This document shows, piece after piece, positions 40,843 to 51,207 of a stretch of 64,000 bases of DNA (position 1 is its first letter; the number at the start of each line of letters is the position of its first letter). Source of the stretch: Omphalotus guepiniiformis. Taxonomy: Eukaryota > Basidiomycota > Agaricomycetes > Agaricales > Omphalotaceae. The position numbers and the translations under genes are program-made. The DNA lies in NCBI GenBank assembly GCA_028554645.1, contig JAQOOI010000042.1, positions 62,001 to 126,000 on the forward strand. The letters run 5' to 3'. The notes below the pieces were generated by a model. The model searched no databases and was not told the DNA's origin. It was given only the letters and a program-made list of their open reading frames with translations.

Positions 40843-43196
40843 TCACTCTGAAGGGATATAATCCTCTTCAGGTAGTGGACTGCTCGCGGGAGCGAGAACC
40901 TTCTCAGTGTCCAATTCGTCCGCATCATCCTCGACTTCGGAACCGTTGTGAGAAGCACCAGTCGCTGGACGCGGCTCTTCGGTGTTCTTAGCAATAGATT
41001 CGGCTCGAAATGTAGAGGGATGAGATGGGCCAGCCTCGGCTTTATCCTCCTCGGGATCGACTACGATGAAGTTGCCGGCGCTGTTCTTCGAGATGTAACT
41101 GGCACGAGACACGATGTTGACGTCCCAACCAAGCGCGGTACAGAGAAGTCGCATCTGCTCGTCAGTGTATTCGAAGGACGGGTCACCAGTCTTAAGCTGA
41201 TGGAGTACGAGTCGAGGATCCCTGCACGATGCCTTGATATGCGCCTGACGATCGATGATTCCAGCGTGAAGTTGTTCCATGGCCTGCATCTGCGCGACAA
41301 CCCCTTCCTGCATCTTCTCGTAGGAGTCGATAAGAAGTTGGAGTTGACCCGCCTCTTGTGCAATGACTAGATAAACGAGAAATTCAGTTAGAAATTGAAT
41401 TGAAACCAAGAAAAATGAGAATAACTCACCAGCGCTACTACTACGAGCTAAGGTGTATGAAAGGCAGCGCATCTGATCGGTACCTTCGAGGCTGTATGTC
41501 CAACTGCACGCATGATTGTCCTTGGCGCAGGTACTACATCTCCAGTCAAACGAGTTCTCCTTGATTTGAGGGCGACACTTGCGACCGTCGGAATGGGTAC
41601 TGCCGACGCAAGCTGCGCAGATGGAATCACCGAAGAACTGCAAAAAGTATCAGCTAAAAGATGCTGCAATAAGAAAAATGAGATACTTACGCGGGTCGAA
41701 CGAGCGATTAATAGAAACGAGCTGTTGAAGTGTAACGGGACGACCGTAAGGCCACCCGAAGACAGTACGGTCTAGACAAATCGTTAGTTCTAAAAACTAT
41801 AAGTTAAGAAAACGAAATGACGTACCAGGAACGTCGGTATATTCCTCCTTGTTCCGGTGTTGAAAGGTGCGACCATCGACACGCTGGATAAAGCAAGGAA
41901 AGGTTAGTAGACCATACTGAGAAATGAAAAAGAAGACCTACTTGAAGATTAGGGGGTTCGTCATGAACGCCGGGAGCCTTCAGCACGGATGTAGTTGAGA
42001 AACCTGCGCGATTCGGCCAAAGGGAAGCAGAAAGGTCGACTTTGGACTCCTTGGCACCCTTCGACCCCTCATTCTTCTTTTTGGGCTTGTCTTCCTCATC
42101 CTCTACTTCCTCCTCGTCGCTGGATTCAGGGAGAGTCGTCTTGGTCGAAGTAGAAGCGGCCTTGGACCGAGTTTGACGCGCCGGCAGTTCCTCCACAGGT
42201 TCCTCCACGTGAATAGATTGAGTCTTCGGGCGAGGCTTCACCGTTTGCTTACCCTTGCCCTGTAAAGCCCATGAGAAATGAATACACCTAAGAAAGAGAA
42301 AATGAAACTCACCTTAGAAGATTTGGGAGCCTCAGGCTTCTTGGTCAATGAGGTCCGGGTTTTCTTTCTTGGAGGCTCGGAATCAGGAACCTCCGCGTTG
42401 TCGTCATCAGAGTCATCGGTGAAAACGGCAGAGTCCTCGGAATCCAGAGATTTGCGTTTCGACTAGAAAAATGAACAAGTCAGGAGGGATCCACTGCGAG
42501 AAATTCAAAAACTTACCACAGATCGACCCGGCATCGGTGTCAGGGCAGGTTTAGGTTTTGTCTTTGTAGCCGGAGCTGTCTTCTTGGTGGAACGAGTGGA
42601 TTTGGCAGCGGAAGCAATGGGTTCGATAGGAGAAAGGCGGATCTCGTCATCTTCTTCGTCGTCTTCGTGGTCTTCGAGCTGAGGGCCTAGGAGAGACTTG
42701 GGAAAAGGCGGTAAAGGCTCCCAGAGATTCCGCAGCTAAAAGAGAAATGAGACTTTGAATGTCAAAAGAAATAGACCCCTGAACTAGAAACTCACTGTAA
42801 ACTTCTTGTGCAAATCGTCATACCGAGCCCTGGAAGGACACCAAGGTGGCAGGACGAAAGTCCCCGGCCTCTGTTGATGCAACCAGAGCGCGAGGTTCGA
42901 AGCGGCAAGGAAGGTTCCAGTGAAGTAGTCGGGCAAATGGGTCTCGTTCTTCTGACAACGATTAAAAACCAACGCAACGTGAGCCTATACAGCGTAAACA
43001 CGCGTTAGTAAAGGCATAAATAAGAAATGAAAATAAAACCTACAAGAGCGAATTTTGCCTCCTCAAAAGTAGCGGACATCAGTTTGAGCCGGAGACCTGC
43101 ACCATAATGTTCAAATGATTGGTCGCGGAGTCGACGATCGAAGTCCCCAAGCTTAGAGCAGACGGTGGAAAGGGCCTGGTAGTTGTTGGCCTGCAT
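40843..43196 (-). CDS. Gypsy-B antisense gene 2: six-cysteine protein
   Basis: Nine exons can be modelled: 43044-43196, 42796-42984, 42517-42735, 42313-42462, 41942-42259, 41826-41883, 41691-41771, 41430-41637, 40843-41366. The product would have an N-terminal helical part, a long acidic/basic Ser-Lys-rich middle (nuclear-protein-like), then a cluster C-x2-C-x10-C-x12-C-x2-C-x6-C and a C-terminal helical domain with an acidic tail. The C-x2-C-x6-C half resembles one half of a fungal Zn2Cys6 cluster, so zinc and nucleic-acid binding is plausible but inferred. The exon 7 to 8 junction does not hold frame with the AG that I can see, so either the model or the gene is imperfect there. Confidence 0.7.
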
Positions 43197-43677
43197 AGTG
43201 TGTACACGCTAAGTAGGAAGTGAGAAAAGAGAAGGAAAGGGAGACTCCATGGAACGGGGATCTCAACTATATATGACACGACCGAAACGGTCCGTGAGAG
43301 AAAGAAGAATGAGTTGACTCACGAACTCAATGGAGGCATCGCTTCCTAGAGAAATGGAGTTAGCAAGTTCCCTAGAAAAGTCGTCCATAGGGAGACTCAG
43401 TGAGATGTGAAGAACGAAAGGGGTCTTCCATATTTGGCTGAACTTTGACGGATGCAGACATCGGGTTTCTCCAAATTGAGCATTGCCGAGGCATGCCGAG
43501 TGAAAAACGTACTGATCGGTCTTTCAATCGAGAAGTCTGCCTAACGGCAGTTCACTGTGACAAGGTGTCAACGTGATAGTAAAGCAATTGACTTGACTTC
43601 TGTGACTAACTACCTGGAAAAGTAGTATCTAACTCGATATTGGCCATCATGGACGATCGAGGTCGATCTTATTTTAC
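43197..43677. other. Upstream region of Gypsy-B antisense gene 2
   Basis: The spacer between the antisense gene start and the 3' polypurine tract contains one copy of AGTATCTAAC (43624-43633). No gene is seen; it probably holds the antisense promoter. Confidence 0.45.
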
Positions 43678-43688
43678 TTTGGGGGAGA
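43678..43688 (+). promoter_or_regulatory. 3' polypurine tract, Gypsy-B
   Basis: TTTGGGGGAGA ends immediately before the 3' LTR. Confidence 0.85.
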
Positions 43689-45488
43689 TGTCGCAACTAA
43701 AAGCGGTCTAGGCTTGAAATCATGCAGATTGAGAAAGATTTTGGTTGTTCAAACATTGGAAACTGAACAATGAGAACTAGAGTTCACCCAGACTGCTAGT
43801 TGAAACATGAGAACACACTCAGTTACTCAAGCCTGAGTGTAGAGTTAGCTATAGTACATGATATGGTACCTAGCAACTGTGACCAATGGGATCATGGAGA
43901 GAGATACTAGTTTTGCCTCTCACTTGGTATTGGAGTACCAATGTTCCATGCTAAGTTGAGTTGGTCAGACCCACCCTCTAAAGACTAGAGACTCTCATGA
44001 GTGTTGTTTGATTGTAATCCAAGGGAATGATGGAAGTTACAATTCAATCTGAGAAACATCTAAGTCCACTGGACTATCTAACTCCAGCTGGTCTTGCTAA
44101 CTCAGGTTGGCTGTAAAGACTGAATGCTGAGAGTGACAAGCTTGTATTGCTCTGACCAGAGAAATATGTTGTACATTTGGTACTATGCTTAGAATGGTGT
44201 TACAACTTGTGAACCACCATTGTCTGTAGGCTGAAGAGGAAAAATCCTCTAAGTCATTTCTGAAGAATGGAGTTAGATGCTCAAGTTATCTTACCACGGA
44301 ACTAGATGTTGATTCTGGAGTATCCCTCTGAAATGTAACATCTAACTGAGTGATACCCTGAACCCAGACACCCAAATAGGGAAGAAGAAACGATTATTGG
44401 GACATAATACTGTCCATAGCTTGTTGCTAGAACCAGCTAAAAGGAGAAGTACCTCCTGGAGACAAATCAGATGCAAGATCTGGCCAGATAGACACCTGTG
44501 CTACTGTACAGCTTGTGGATGATAGTAACAACGGAGTAGGGTCTAGATGACCTCTGAAACGAAGAAATAACCACTGGATATGCTAGGAACCTCACCAGCA
44601 TCCCCCAGTTAGGAAAATCAAAAGAGTTGCAAATTTCAAAATCATAAAAGATATTGTCATATGGCACCATTCTGGACTGATATTGCGTGCTGTACACCCT
44701 GGTTAGATACCCTGGACTTGATTGCCAAGCCACTATATGGACAAAGCGATTTATATAACAATTTTTATACCCAAGATACCTATACATGACAGTATCTAAC
44801 TGAAAAATACCTACAAAAATACCAAAAAAGACACCAATCCCTGCTCAATTAGTCTTTCTGTTATCTATTCTATTTACTCTGCTCAGATTCCCTTACATTT
44901 TCGAGATTTACTATATTTATTCTCTGACCTGTATATAAGAACTACCTACTTGTAGATATTTTTCCTTAAGTTAGGACTGCCTAGGCTCACTACCAAAGCA
45001 GAACTTCTTCTAGACGAAATTTGCCTGGCTCTTAGGAGTTCAGTTATAGAGAAATATACCAGTTGTGCAAACTTCTGTAAAGTCCCTTGTGGCAAACCTT
45101 GAGAGAGATACTGAAACTGTTGCTGTCCCTGCTGTTCTGTCTGTGCTGTTCTGCCTGCTGAAACTGTTGCTGCTACTGTTCTGATTGATACTGTCACTGT
45201 TTGGACCATTGGATCGAGTTGCCCACTCTGATTATTGCCCTGAACCATCCCCCTGAACCCCTGAGAAACTAGTTGCCCTCAGTCTTGAACCTGTGTTTTT
45301 GAGTTACCCTGTCACTTATACCCTGTTCAGAGCGGACTGCAGACACTTGCTAGCTCAGTATTGAGTTCAATTGTCGAGTTTAACTGTGCGGAACCTTTGA
45401 CAACGCCAGCCACACCTCCACAAACCCCCTAGAATTGAGTTAGAGGTTGTTTCTTGAGACTCCCTCTCAGTCTAATTCTTGCACATTA
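43689..45488 (+). repeat. Gypsy-B 3' LTR
   Basis: This 1800-bp LTR is almost identical to 29038-30840, lacking three bases (CAG near 44134) and with a few substitutions. Small open frames shared by both LTRs come from the repeat and are not supported as genes. Confidence 0.9.
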
Positions 45489-47135
45489 TTGGTTTGAATC
45501 AATGAACTCAAACGTTTGGCGGACTCGCGAGTTTGATTTGATTGTCGAACGAGGTTGTCGAACTCAGCGTGAAGTTGTAGTAAATTCGAAATGTGTGTGT
45601 TGATCGCTAATAAAACGAAATTAGAAGGAATGAAAAAGACTAAAAATGGACTACGTACCAGCAGGGTGTTGACGTCCTTCCTGGAAAGCAAGGTCGCGCA
45701 CCTTTGTGATACCATCGAGCGAATATTGAAAGGAACAAGGTCGTTTCCATTTCTCGCAGACGCTACATTTGTTGTCCTCTCCGCGCCATACACATGGCTG
45801 ACTGAGATTGCCGGCTAGGCATCCAGCGCAGATGGGGTTCAAGCTGTAACCTTGGAGAGACCGATTGACGGTGACGAGGTCCTTGAACTTGTGTCGTAGG
45901 CCGGTAGGATCAACGAAATTGAAGGGGATCATAGCTGCGGAGGTGGCGAGGCGTGAATCTCTGATAAAGGATTTCTTGCTGCCGGTTGGCTAAAGAAAAC
46001 AGTTAAGAAACAAAAAGAATAAAGATATAATGTGGAACTTACTGCATTGGTAGCGTATGTAATTTCGTAGGGGTTGGCAGTAACAGTTTCGACTACCTCG
46101 TCGTCTTCGCCAGCGCTAACCTCAACCGTTTTCTAGAAATGGGATTAGTTAGTAAACATAATGTTAATAAAAGGATTGGATAAAGAGACCTACCTCGGGT
46201 TTGACCTTTTTGGGACGACCTCGACCACGTGAAGCACCAGAACGAGTCGATGTAGGAATCGAAGTCGTCGACCGAGTTTGAATCTGCGACCGAAGTGCTG
46301 GGGAAGGAACACGCTTCACCTTTTTCTTTGGCGGAGACTCCAACTCGTCCTCTTCCTCTTCTTCGTCGTCCAAATCGTCATCGTCGTCAGAAGATTCTTC
46401 AACGGGAGGCGACTCTTTGAGTTTTTTTGGAGAAGCTTTGGACGGAAGTTCAGGAAGCGCCGAGACATTGAATTCCGGAAGGGAGGAGAAGTCAAAGGAG
46501 TTCCCGCTTTGAAAACGATAGGATTCAACGGGAGGGAGTTGACGAGATAAAGGAAAAGGCTGAAAAAGAGTCGTAAGTAACGATACAAAAAGAAGGATAT
46601 GAGAAAAACAAACCTTGAACTTGAGCGCTTTCAGCTCACAAAGCATTGCCTTGGGAATTACCATCGGTTCGAGAGTTTCGAAGTCAGAAAGGCCGGTATC
46701 TTGTAGACGCCAAGCTAGACGAGAGATTGACCACCAAAAACATCTTGCATAGTAGGGAAAATCGTCGTCAGAAGTCCAGTCTTCATAGAATGTGTGCTAG
46801 AAAGTAATAAAGACCTTAGTAAGGGAATGATTTGAATAAAACATAATGAATCTTACCCAGGTGGTATAAGCGTTATCCAAGGGCATGATTAGATGAGCAA
46901 CTCGGAAGCTAGGATTGTCGTCTTTTTCGAAGAGGCGAATACAAACCTCTGAGACATGGCGCTGGATCGCAACCATAGCCTCTTGGAGCGCGATGTGCTG
47001 CACACAAGGAAGAGAAACCGATGAAAAGATGGGGGGGGCTTTCTTACGAGGAGCTATAGTGGACGTCCCGGCGGAAGTCGTTCACCCAGAGTCGCGTTTC
47101 TTCTTGTTACCTGAGCCGTCTTTCTTGGGAGCCAT
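45489..47135 (-). pseudogene. Gypsy-A antisense gene 2, 5' part: six-cysteine protein
   Basis: Read leftwards from about 47135 (M-A-P-K-K start; first exon boundary uncertain), exons carry an H-I-A-L-Q helical segment, the C-F-W-W-S-I-S block, a very acidic region with P-P-K-K-K and R-G-R-G-R-P-K-K (AT-hook-like), and a cluster C-x2-C-x8-C-x8-C-x2-C-x6-C, the counterpart of the Gypsy-B cluster. Introns are short GT-AG. The frame is then broken by Gypsy-B, with the remainder at 28760-29037. Before that insertion the gene appears intact. The R-G-R-G-R-P motif and cysteine cluster suggest a nuclear DNA-binding role (inference). Confidence 0.78.
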
Positions 47136-47690
47136 TGGAGCAAACGAAGTAGGGAGAGAATACAACCAACAAAGAAGAAGGATAGAACGATTGAAAGCAG
47201 TAGAATGAAGGTCAGAAGGGAGAGCACCAAGTTCCTGCTCGTTCTGTAAATTCTGAGAGTCGGAGGGATAGGAATCATATGAAGAAAGAAAAAACGAAGT
47301 TGAACCCATATATAATGAAGTGACGAACGTGAAAAGCAAAAAGATGTGAATAAAAAGATATGACAATGTATACGGTAATAATGACTCACCTATGATGGGA
47401 AACAGATCGTGTTGAGGGCCGATATTCCAGAAAAACTTTAAAATGAGCGAGTTAGGAAAACACACTTCTGAGTTCGTGAGGCCAAAGCTGTTTGTATTCA
47501 GTTCTGGCAGTTCGGCAAAAAGTCACATGATCATGCCATAGTGGCTTTCGATCCGGTGTTTGAATAATGGAATATTGACCGGATGAATAATGTTGAAGGA
47601 AAATTTTATTGAACTCTTAACAACTGCTGTACTATAACATAAAGTCAGTAGATTGGCTGAAGAATTGACCGGGGACGGTCAAGATTTTAG
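47136..47690. other. Upstream region of Gypsy-A antisense gene 2
   Basis: The spacer to the 3' polypurine tract is closely related in sequence to 15722-16275 in the reverse copy. It is likely the antisense promoter; no gene is seen. Confidence 0.5.
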
Positions 47691-47701
47691 TTTGGGGGAG
47701 A
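47691..47701 (+). promoter_or_regulatory. 3' polypurine tract, Gypsy-A
   Basis: TTTGGGGGAGA lies directly before the 3' LTR. Confidence 0.85.
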
Positions 47702-49081
47702 TGATGCGCTGATTTTCGGCACCTGCATTAAAAGCCAGGTGATTAATCATTTTAGGCATTTGCAGTGAGGGGTATAGAGGGTTGAAAGGTGCCCGCCTTG
47801 TCAATCAAAATGTGTTGTGATTTGAGTAATAAAGCATGTTCTATTACCTACGGTACAACATGTGTATCAAGGTTCTAGGCTAGTCAGTACAGTTGTGATG
47901 TAGAGAATTGTTCAATAGCCATCCACTGTTGAATCAGACTCACCCAATCTCGTAACGAGAACTCTGACATCACAACATCAATTGCATCATATAACTATTA
48001 GGGGAACATCTTCCTCCGGTCAATAAAGATTAAGAACCCGGTGGAAACTAAAAATGGATGGAATGCGAAATAGAGTCGAAATAATGGATCTAGAATAGTT
48101 TTGGGGTATTTACTCCTTAATTAATTGCCAGGAACAAAAAGTTGATCGAGGAAATTTGCTTTGATTAATTGTCCGGTGAAAATTGCTTGACAAGAAACCG
48201 GTTAGGAGGTGTAAAAACTCGATCAGTAAAATTTCTCGGAATACTACTGAATTGAAGGAGTTCCTTTAACGAAACAATGTGATACTTTGAGGGGTATAAT
48301 TTCTATCAGGTGATTAATCCTATGGAACCCGGATGCCCGAGAAATGTCAAGGAAATCCGTAAAAATGAAATAAAGGGGCTGAATATTGTCTACAATAAAA
48401 ATAATGGAATTAAAACGCATTTTTGAGGTTTGCCTCCTAAAATAGATCTATAACAAGTAATAATGGACATACTTGACGCAGATACTTACAACCTACATAC
48501 ACGGATATAGGTATATATATAAAACAGGACAGTTTGGCTATAATTTCCGTTTTTATTAATTTTGGACTGGCAGTATGTATAAAAGGGCAGTAACCTGGAG
48601 AGAGAAAATCCAGGAGAGTACCATAGAGTCACAGGGTCACTGGGGATCGTCTTTATAACGTGAATTGTGCCTGTGAAGGGAAATCCTACCAAAAACATAA
48701 AGTTGCCCTGGTCTGTTAATAGTCTGGTGTTTATTGTGATATTGTATAAAGATCATTGTTGGTTGAATTGAACTGGTTGTGTTATTGGAATTGGTTGTTT
48801 GATCTTGTGGTCAATTGATTGTGATTGTGCAGTGAACACCTGTCTTGTTCAAAATCATCTTGTGCTACTTTTTTGCCTTAGTGCATTTTAAAAGCTCAAC
48901 TATAAAGTTCTTGTGATAAAGATATAAAGTTCTAATAAAGAAGCCATAAGTTTGGTCGTGCGGAACCTTCGACAACGCCCCCTCAGACTCGCACCTTGCG
49001 AGTGACTTGGTTGTTTTGGTTGTTTTTGGGTTTTTGTTCATTAGCCCTTTAGCAGTTCATTTCCCCGTTTCATTCTCATCA
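47702..49081 (+). repeat. Gypsy-A 3' LTR
   Basis: This 1380-bp LTR matches 18959-20336 with scattered differences (for example CGCTGATT for CGCCGATT at the start). ACGG follows at 49082-49085. Confidence 0.92.
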
Positions 49082-49085
49082 ACGG

Positions 49086-49296
49086 TGATTTGTTAAAGTT
49101 ACGCGTTAGTTCGTTTGAGTGGTGTGTAGCATAGAGTTTATCTGTGCCACGTCGGTTTTGACTGTGTCTCCGAGCTCCTCTTACAACAACCTTATTCGCT
49201 TCACAGAGTTTGTTGGTCCCCCAAAACCCCACGAACTTAAAAGTCTTTGTGTGTTGTGTGTGTGTTTTGAGTGCTTGATAGATTCATTCGAGTTAG
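49086..49296. other. Short spacer with no recognised gene
   Basis: The sequence between the Gypsy-A duplication and the transposase remnant includes a GT-rich run near 49245-49270. I see nothing coding that I trust. Confidence 0.4.
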
Positions 49297-49945
49297 TTAG
49301 CACTTCTTCTCATTCATACCCCATACCAAGCACATCAGCGAGCCGTCATCTCGTCGAAGTGACACCTCAACCCCCCAGTTATTTCCCTCCTTTGGTGTAA
49401 ACTTGGGCATTTTCCAAGCAGAAAGTGCATCCTCCGCTCGTTTCAAGTGAGTGGTGGCATTATCAAAAATAAAGACATGATCTTCATCAGGATAGTCGTG
49501 GGTCAAGATATCTGTGGCCTTCTTTGCCTGCTCAAGAATATTGTTGTTTTCAAAATAACTATCTTGATTTTTTCCTGGTCGGAAGATTACATGGGTGGAT
49601 TCCTTCCCATCTTTTGACCGTAACCAGCCATAATCTGCCAAGACGGTATCGGCAACCATCAATGACACCCCTTCACCTTTCGCATGTGGGGACGGAGAGT
49701 CACCTTCTGCAACCCACTGGGATGTACACCGGTCATGTGCATAGAAAATGGATTCATCATGACACCACACAACAGTGTGGCGGTGACCCTGAAGTGTCTC
49801 GTCAACTGACTCTTCCACATTGTCTTGCATCCAAGACCTCATCTGCCCCTCAATCTGGTACCAAGCGGGAAGGAAAGTTTTCTGGCAGTATGTAACCACA
49901 TCAATCTGCTCGTGACCATCCACATATTGACTATGATAATCCCGA
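49297..49945 (-). pseudogene. DDE transposase-like gene, C-terminal part
   Basis: Read leftwards from 49945, it encodes H-D-E-S-I-F-Y-A-H-D, a G-E-G-V-S-L-M-V-A-D segment and F-I-F-D-N-A-T-T-H, the acidic motifs typical of a large basidiomycete family of DDE (Tc1/mariner-like) transposase relatives that I recall as uncharacterised proteins. It is separated from its N-terminal part (51208-52362) by a solo LTR, and its own C-terminus is missing. Confidence 0.75.
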
Positions 49946-51207
49946 TGATGTGAATGAAACAGGGAAATGAACTGCTAAAGGGCTAATGAACAAAAACCCA
50001 AAAACAACCAAAACAACCAAGTCACTCAAAAGGTGCGAGTCTGAGGGGGCGTTGTCAGAGGTTTTGCACGACCAAACTTATGGCTTCTCTATTAGAACTT
50101 TATATCTTTATCACAAGAACTTTATAGTTGAGCTTTTAAAATGCACTAAGGCAAAAAGTAGCACAAGCAGGTTTTGAACAAGACAGGTGTTCACTGCACA
50201 ATCACAATCAATTGACCACAAGATCAAACAACCAATTCCAATAACACAACCAGTTCAATTCAACCAACAATGATCTTTATACAATATCACAATAAACACC
50301 AGACTATTAACAGACCAGGGCAACTTTATGTTTTTGGTAGGATTTCCCTTCACAGGCACAATTCACTTTATAAAGACAATCCCCAGTGACCCTGTGACTC
50401 CATGGTACTCTCCTGGTTTTCTCTCTCCAAGTTACTGCCCTTTTATACATACTGCCAGTCCAAAATTAATAAAAACGGAAATTATAGCTAAATAATTCTA
50501 TTATTTTTATTGTGAGCAATATTCAGCCCCTTTATTTCATTTTTACAGATTTCCTTGACATTTTCTCGGACATCCAGGTTCCATAGGGTTAATCACCTGA
50601 TAGAAATCATACCCCTCAAAGTATCACATTGTTTCGTCAAAGGAACTCCTTCAATTCAGTAGTATTCCGAGAAATTTTACTGATCAAGTTTTTACACCTC
50701 CTAACCGGTTTCTTGTCAAGCAATTTTCACCGGACAATTAATCGAAGCAAATTTCCTTGATCAACTTTTGTTCCTGGCAATTAATTAAGGAGTAAATACC
50801 CCAGAACTATTCTAGATCCATTATTTCGACTCTATTTCGTGTTCCATCCATTTTTAGTTTCCGCCAGGTTTTTTTTTAATCTTTATTGACCGGAGGAAGA
50901 TGTTCCCCTAATAGTTATATGATGCAATTGGCGTTGTGATGTCAGAGTTCTCGTTACGAGATTGGGTGAGTCTGATTCAACAGTGGATGGTCATTGAACA
51001 ATTCTCTATGTCACAACTATACTGACTAGCCTAGAACCTTGATACACATGTTGTACCGTAGGTAATAGAACATGCTTTAATACTCAATTCACAACACATT
51101 TTGATTGACAAGGCAGGTACCTTTCAACCCTCTATATCCCTTACTGCAAATGCCTAAAGTGATTAATCACCTGGCTTTTAATGCAGGTGCCGAAAATCAG
51201 TGCATCA
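49946..51207 (-). repeat. Solo Gypsy-A LTR inside the transposase gene
   Basis: This 1262-bp LTR in minus orientation runs TGATGTG to GCATCA and is shorter than the full-length LTRs because of an internal deletion (the segment around the A-T-rich middle). A perfect 4-bp duplication CCGA lies at 49942-49945 and 51208-51211. Confidence 0.9.

Larger units (their letters stand above)
29038..45488 (+). mobile_element. Gypsy-B: 16.45-kb Ty3/gypsy element with antisense genes
   Basis: The order matches Gypsy-A, and the integrase is complete. LTRs are 1803 and 1800 bp and differ by one 3-bp indel and about four substitutions, so the insertion is very recent. Flanks are TCGG (29034-29037) and TTGG (45489-45492), a 4-bp duplication with one C-to-T change. 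It lies inside antisense gene 2 of Gypsy-A. The only clear coding lesion is a 1-nt gag frameshift, so it may be a recent copy of an active master. Confidence 0.92.
18959..49081 (+). mobile_element. Gypsy-A: long Ty3/gypsy element with antisense genes, interrupted by Gypsy-B
   Basis: The span is 30.1 kb, or about 13.7 kb without the nested Gypsy-B. The order is LTR, primer site, gag, protease, RT/RNase H, antisense gene 1 (26749-28066), internal polypurine tract, antisense gene 2 (28760-47135, split), polypurine tract, LTR. ACGG flanks it at 18955-18958 and 49082-49085. Its integrase core is deleted in frame, so it should depend on another element's integrase. The two LTRs differ at a dozen or more positions, making it older than Gypsy-B. 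Confidence 0.92.

Noticed and set aside
49041..49232. Small minus-strand frame spanning the right end of the Gypsy-A LTR
   Set aside because: It crosses the LTR boundary and the target duplication, so it is a junction artefact.
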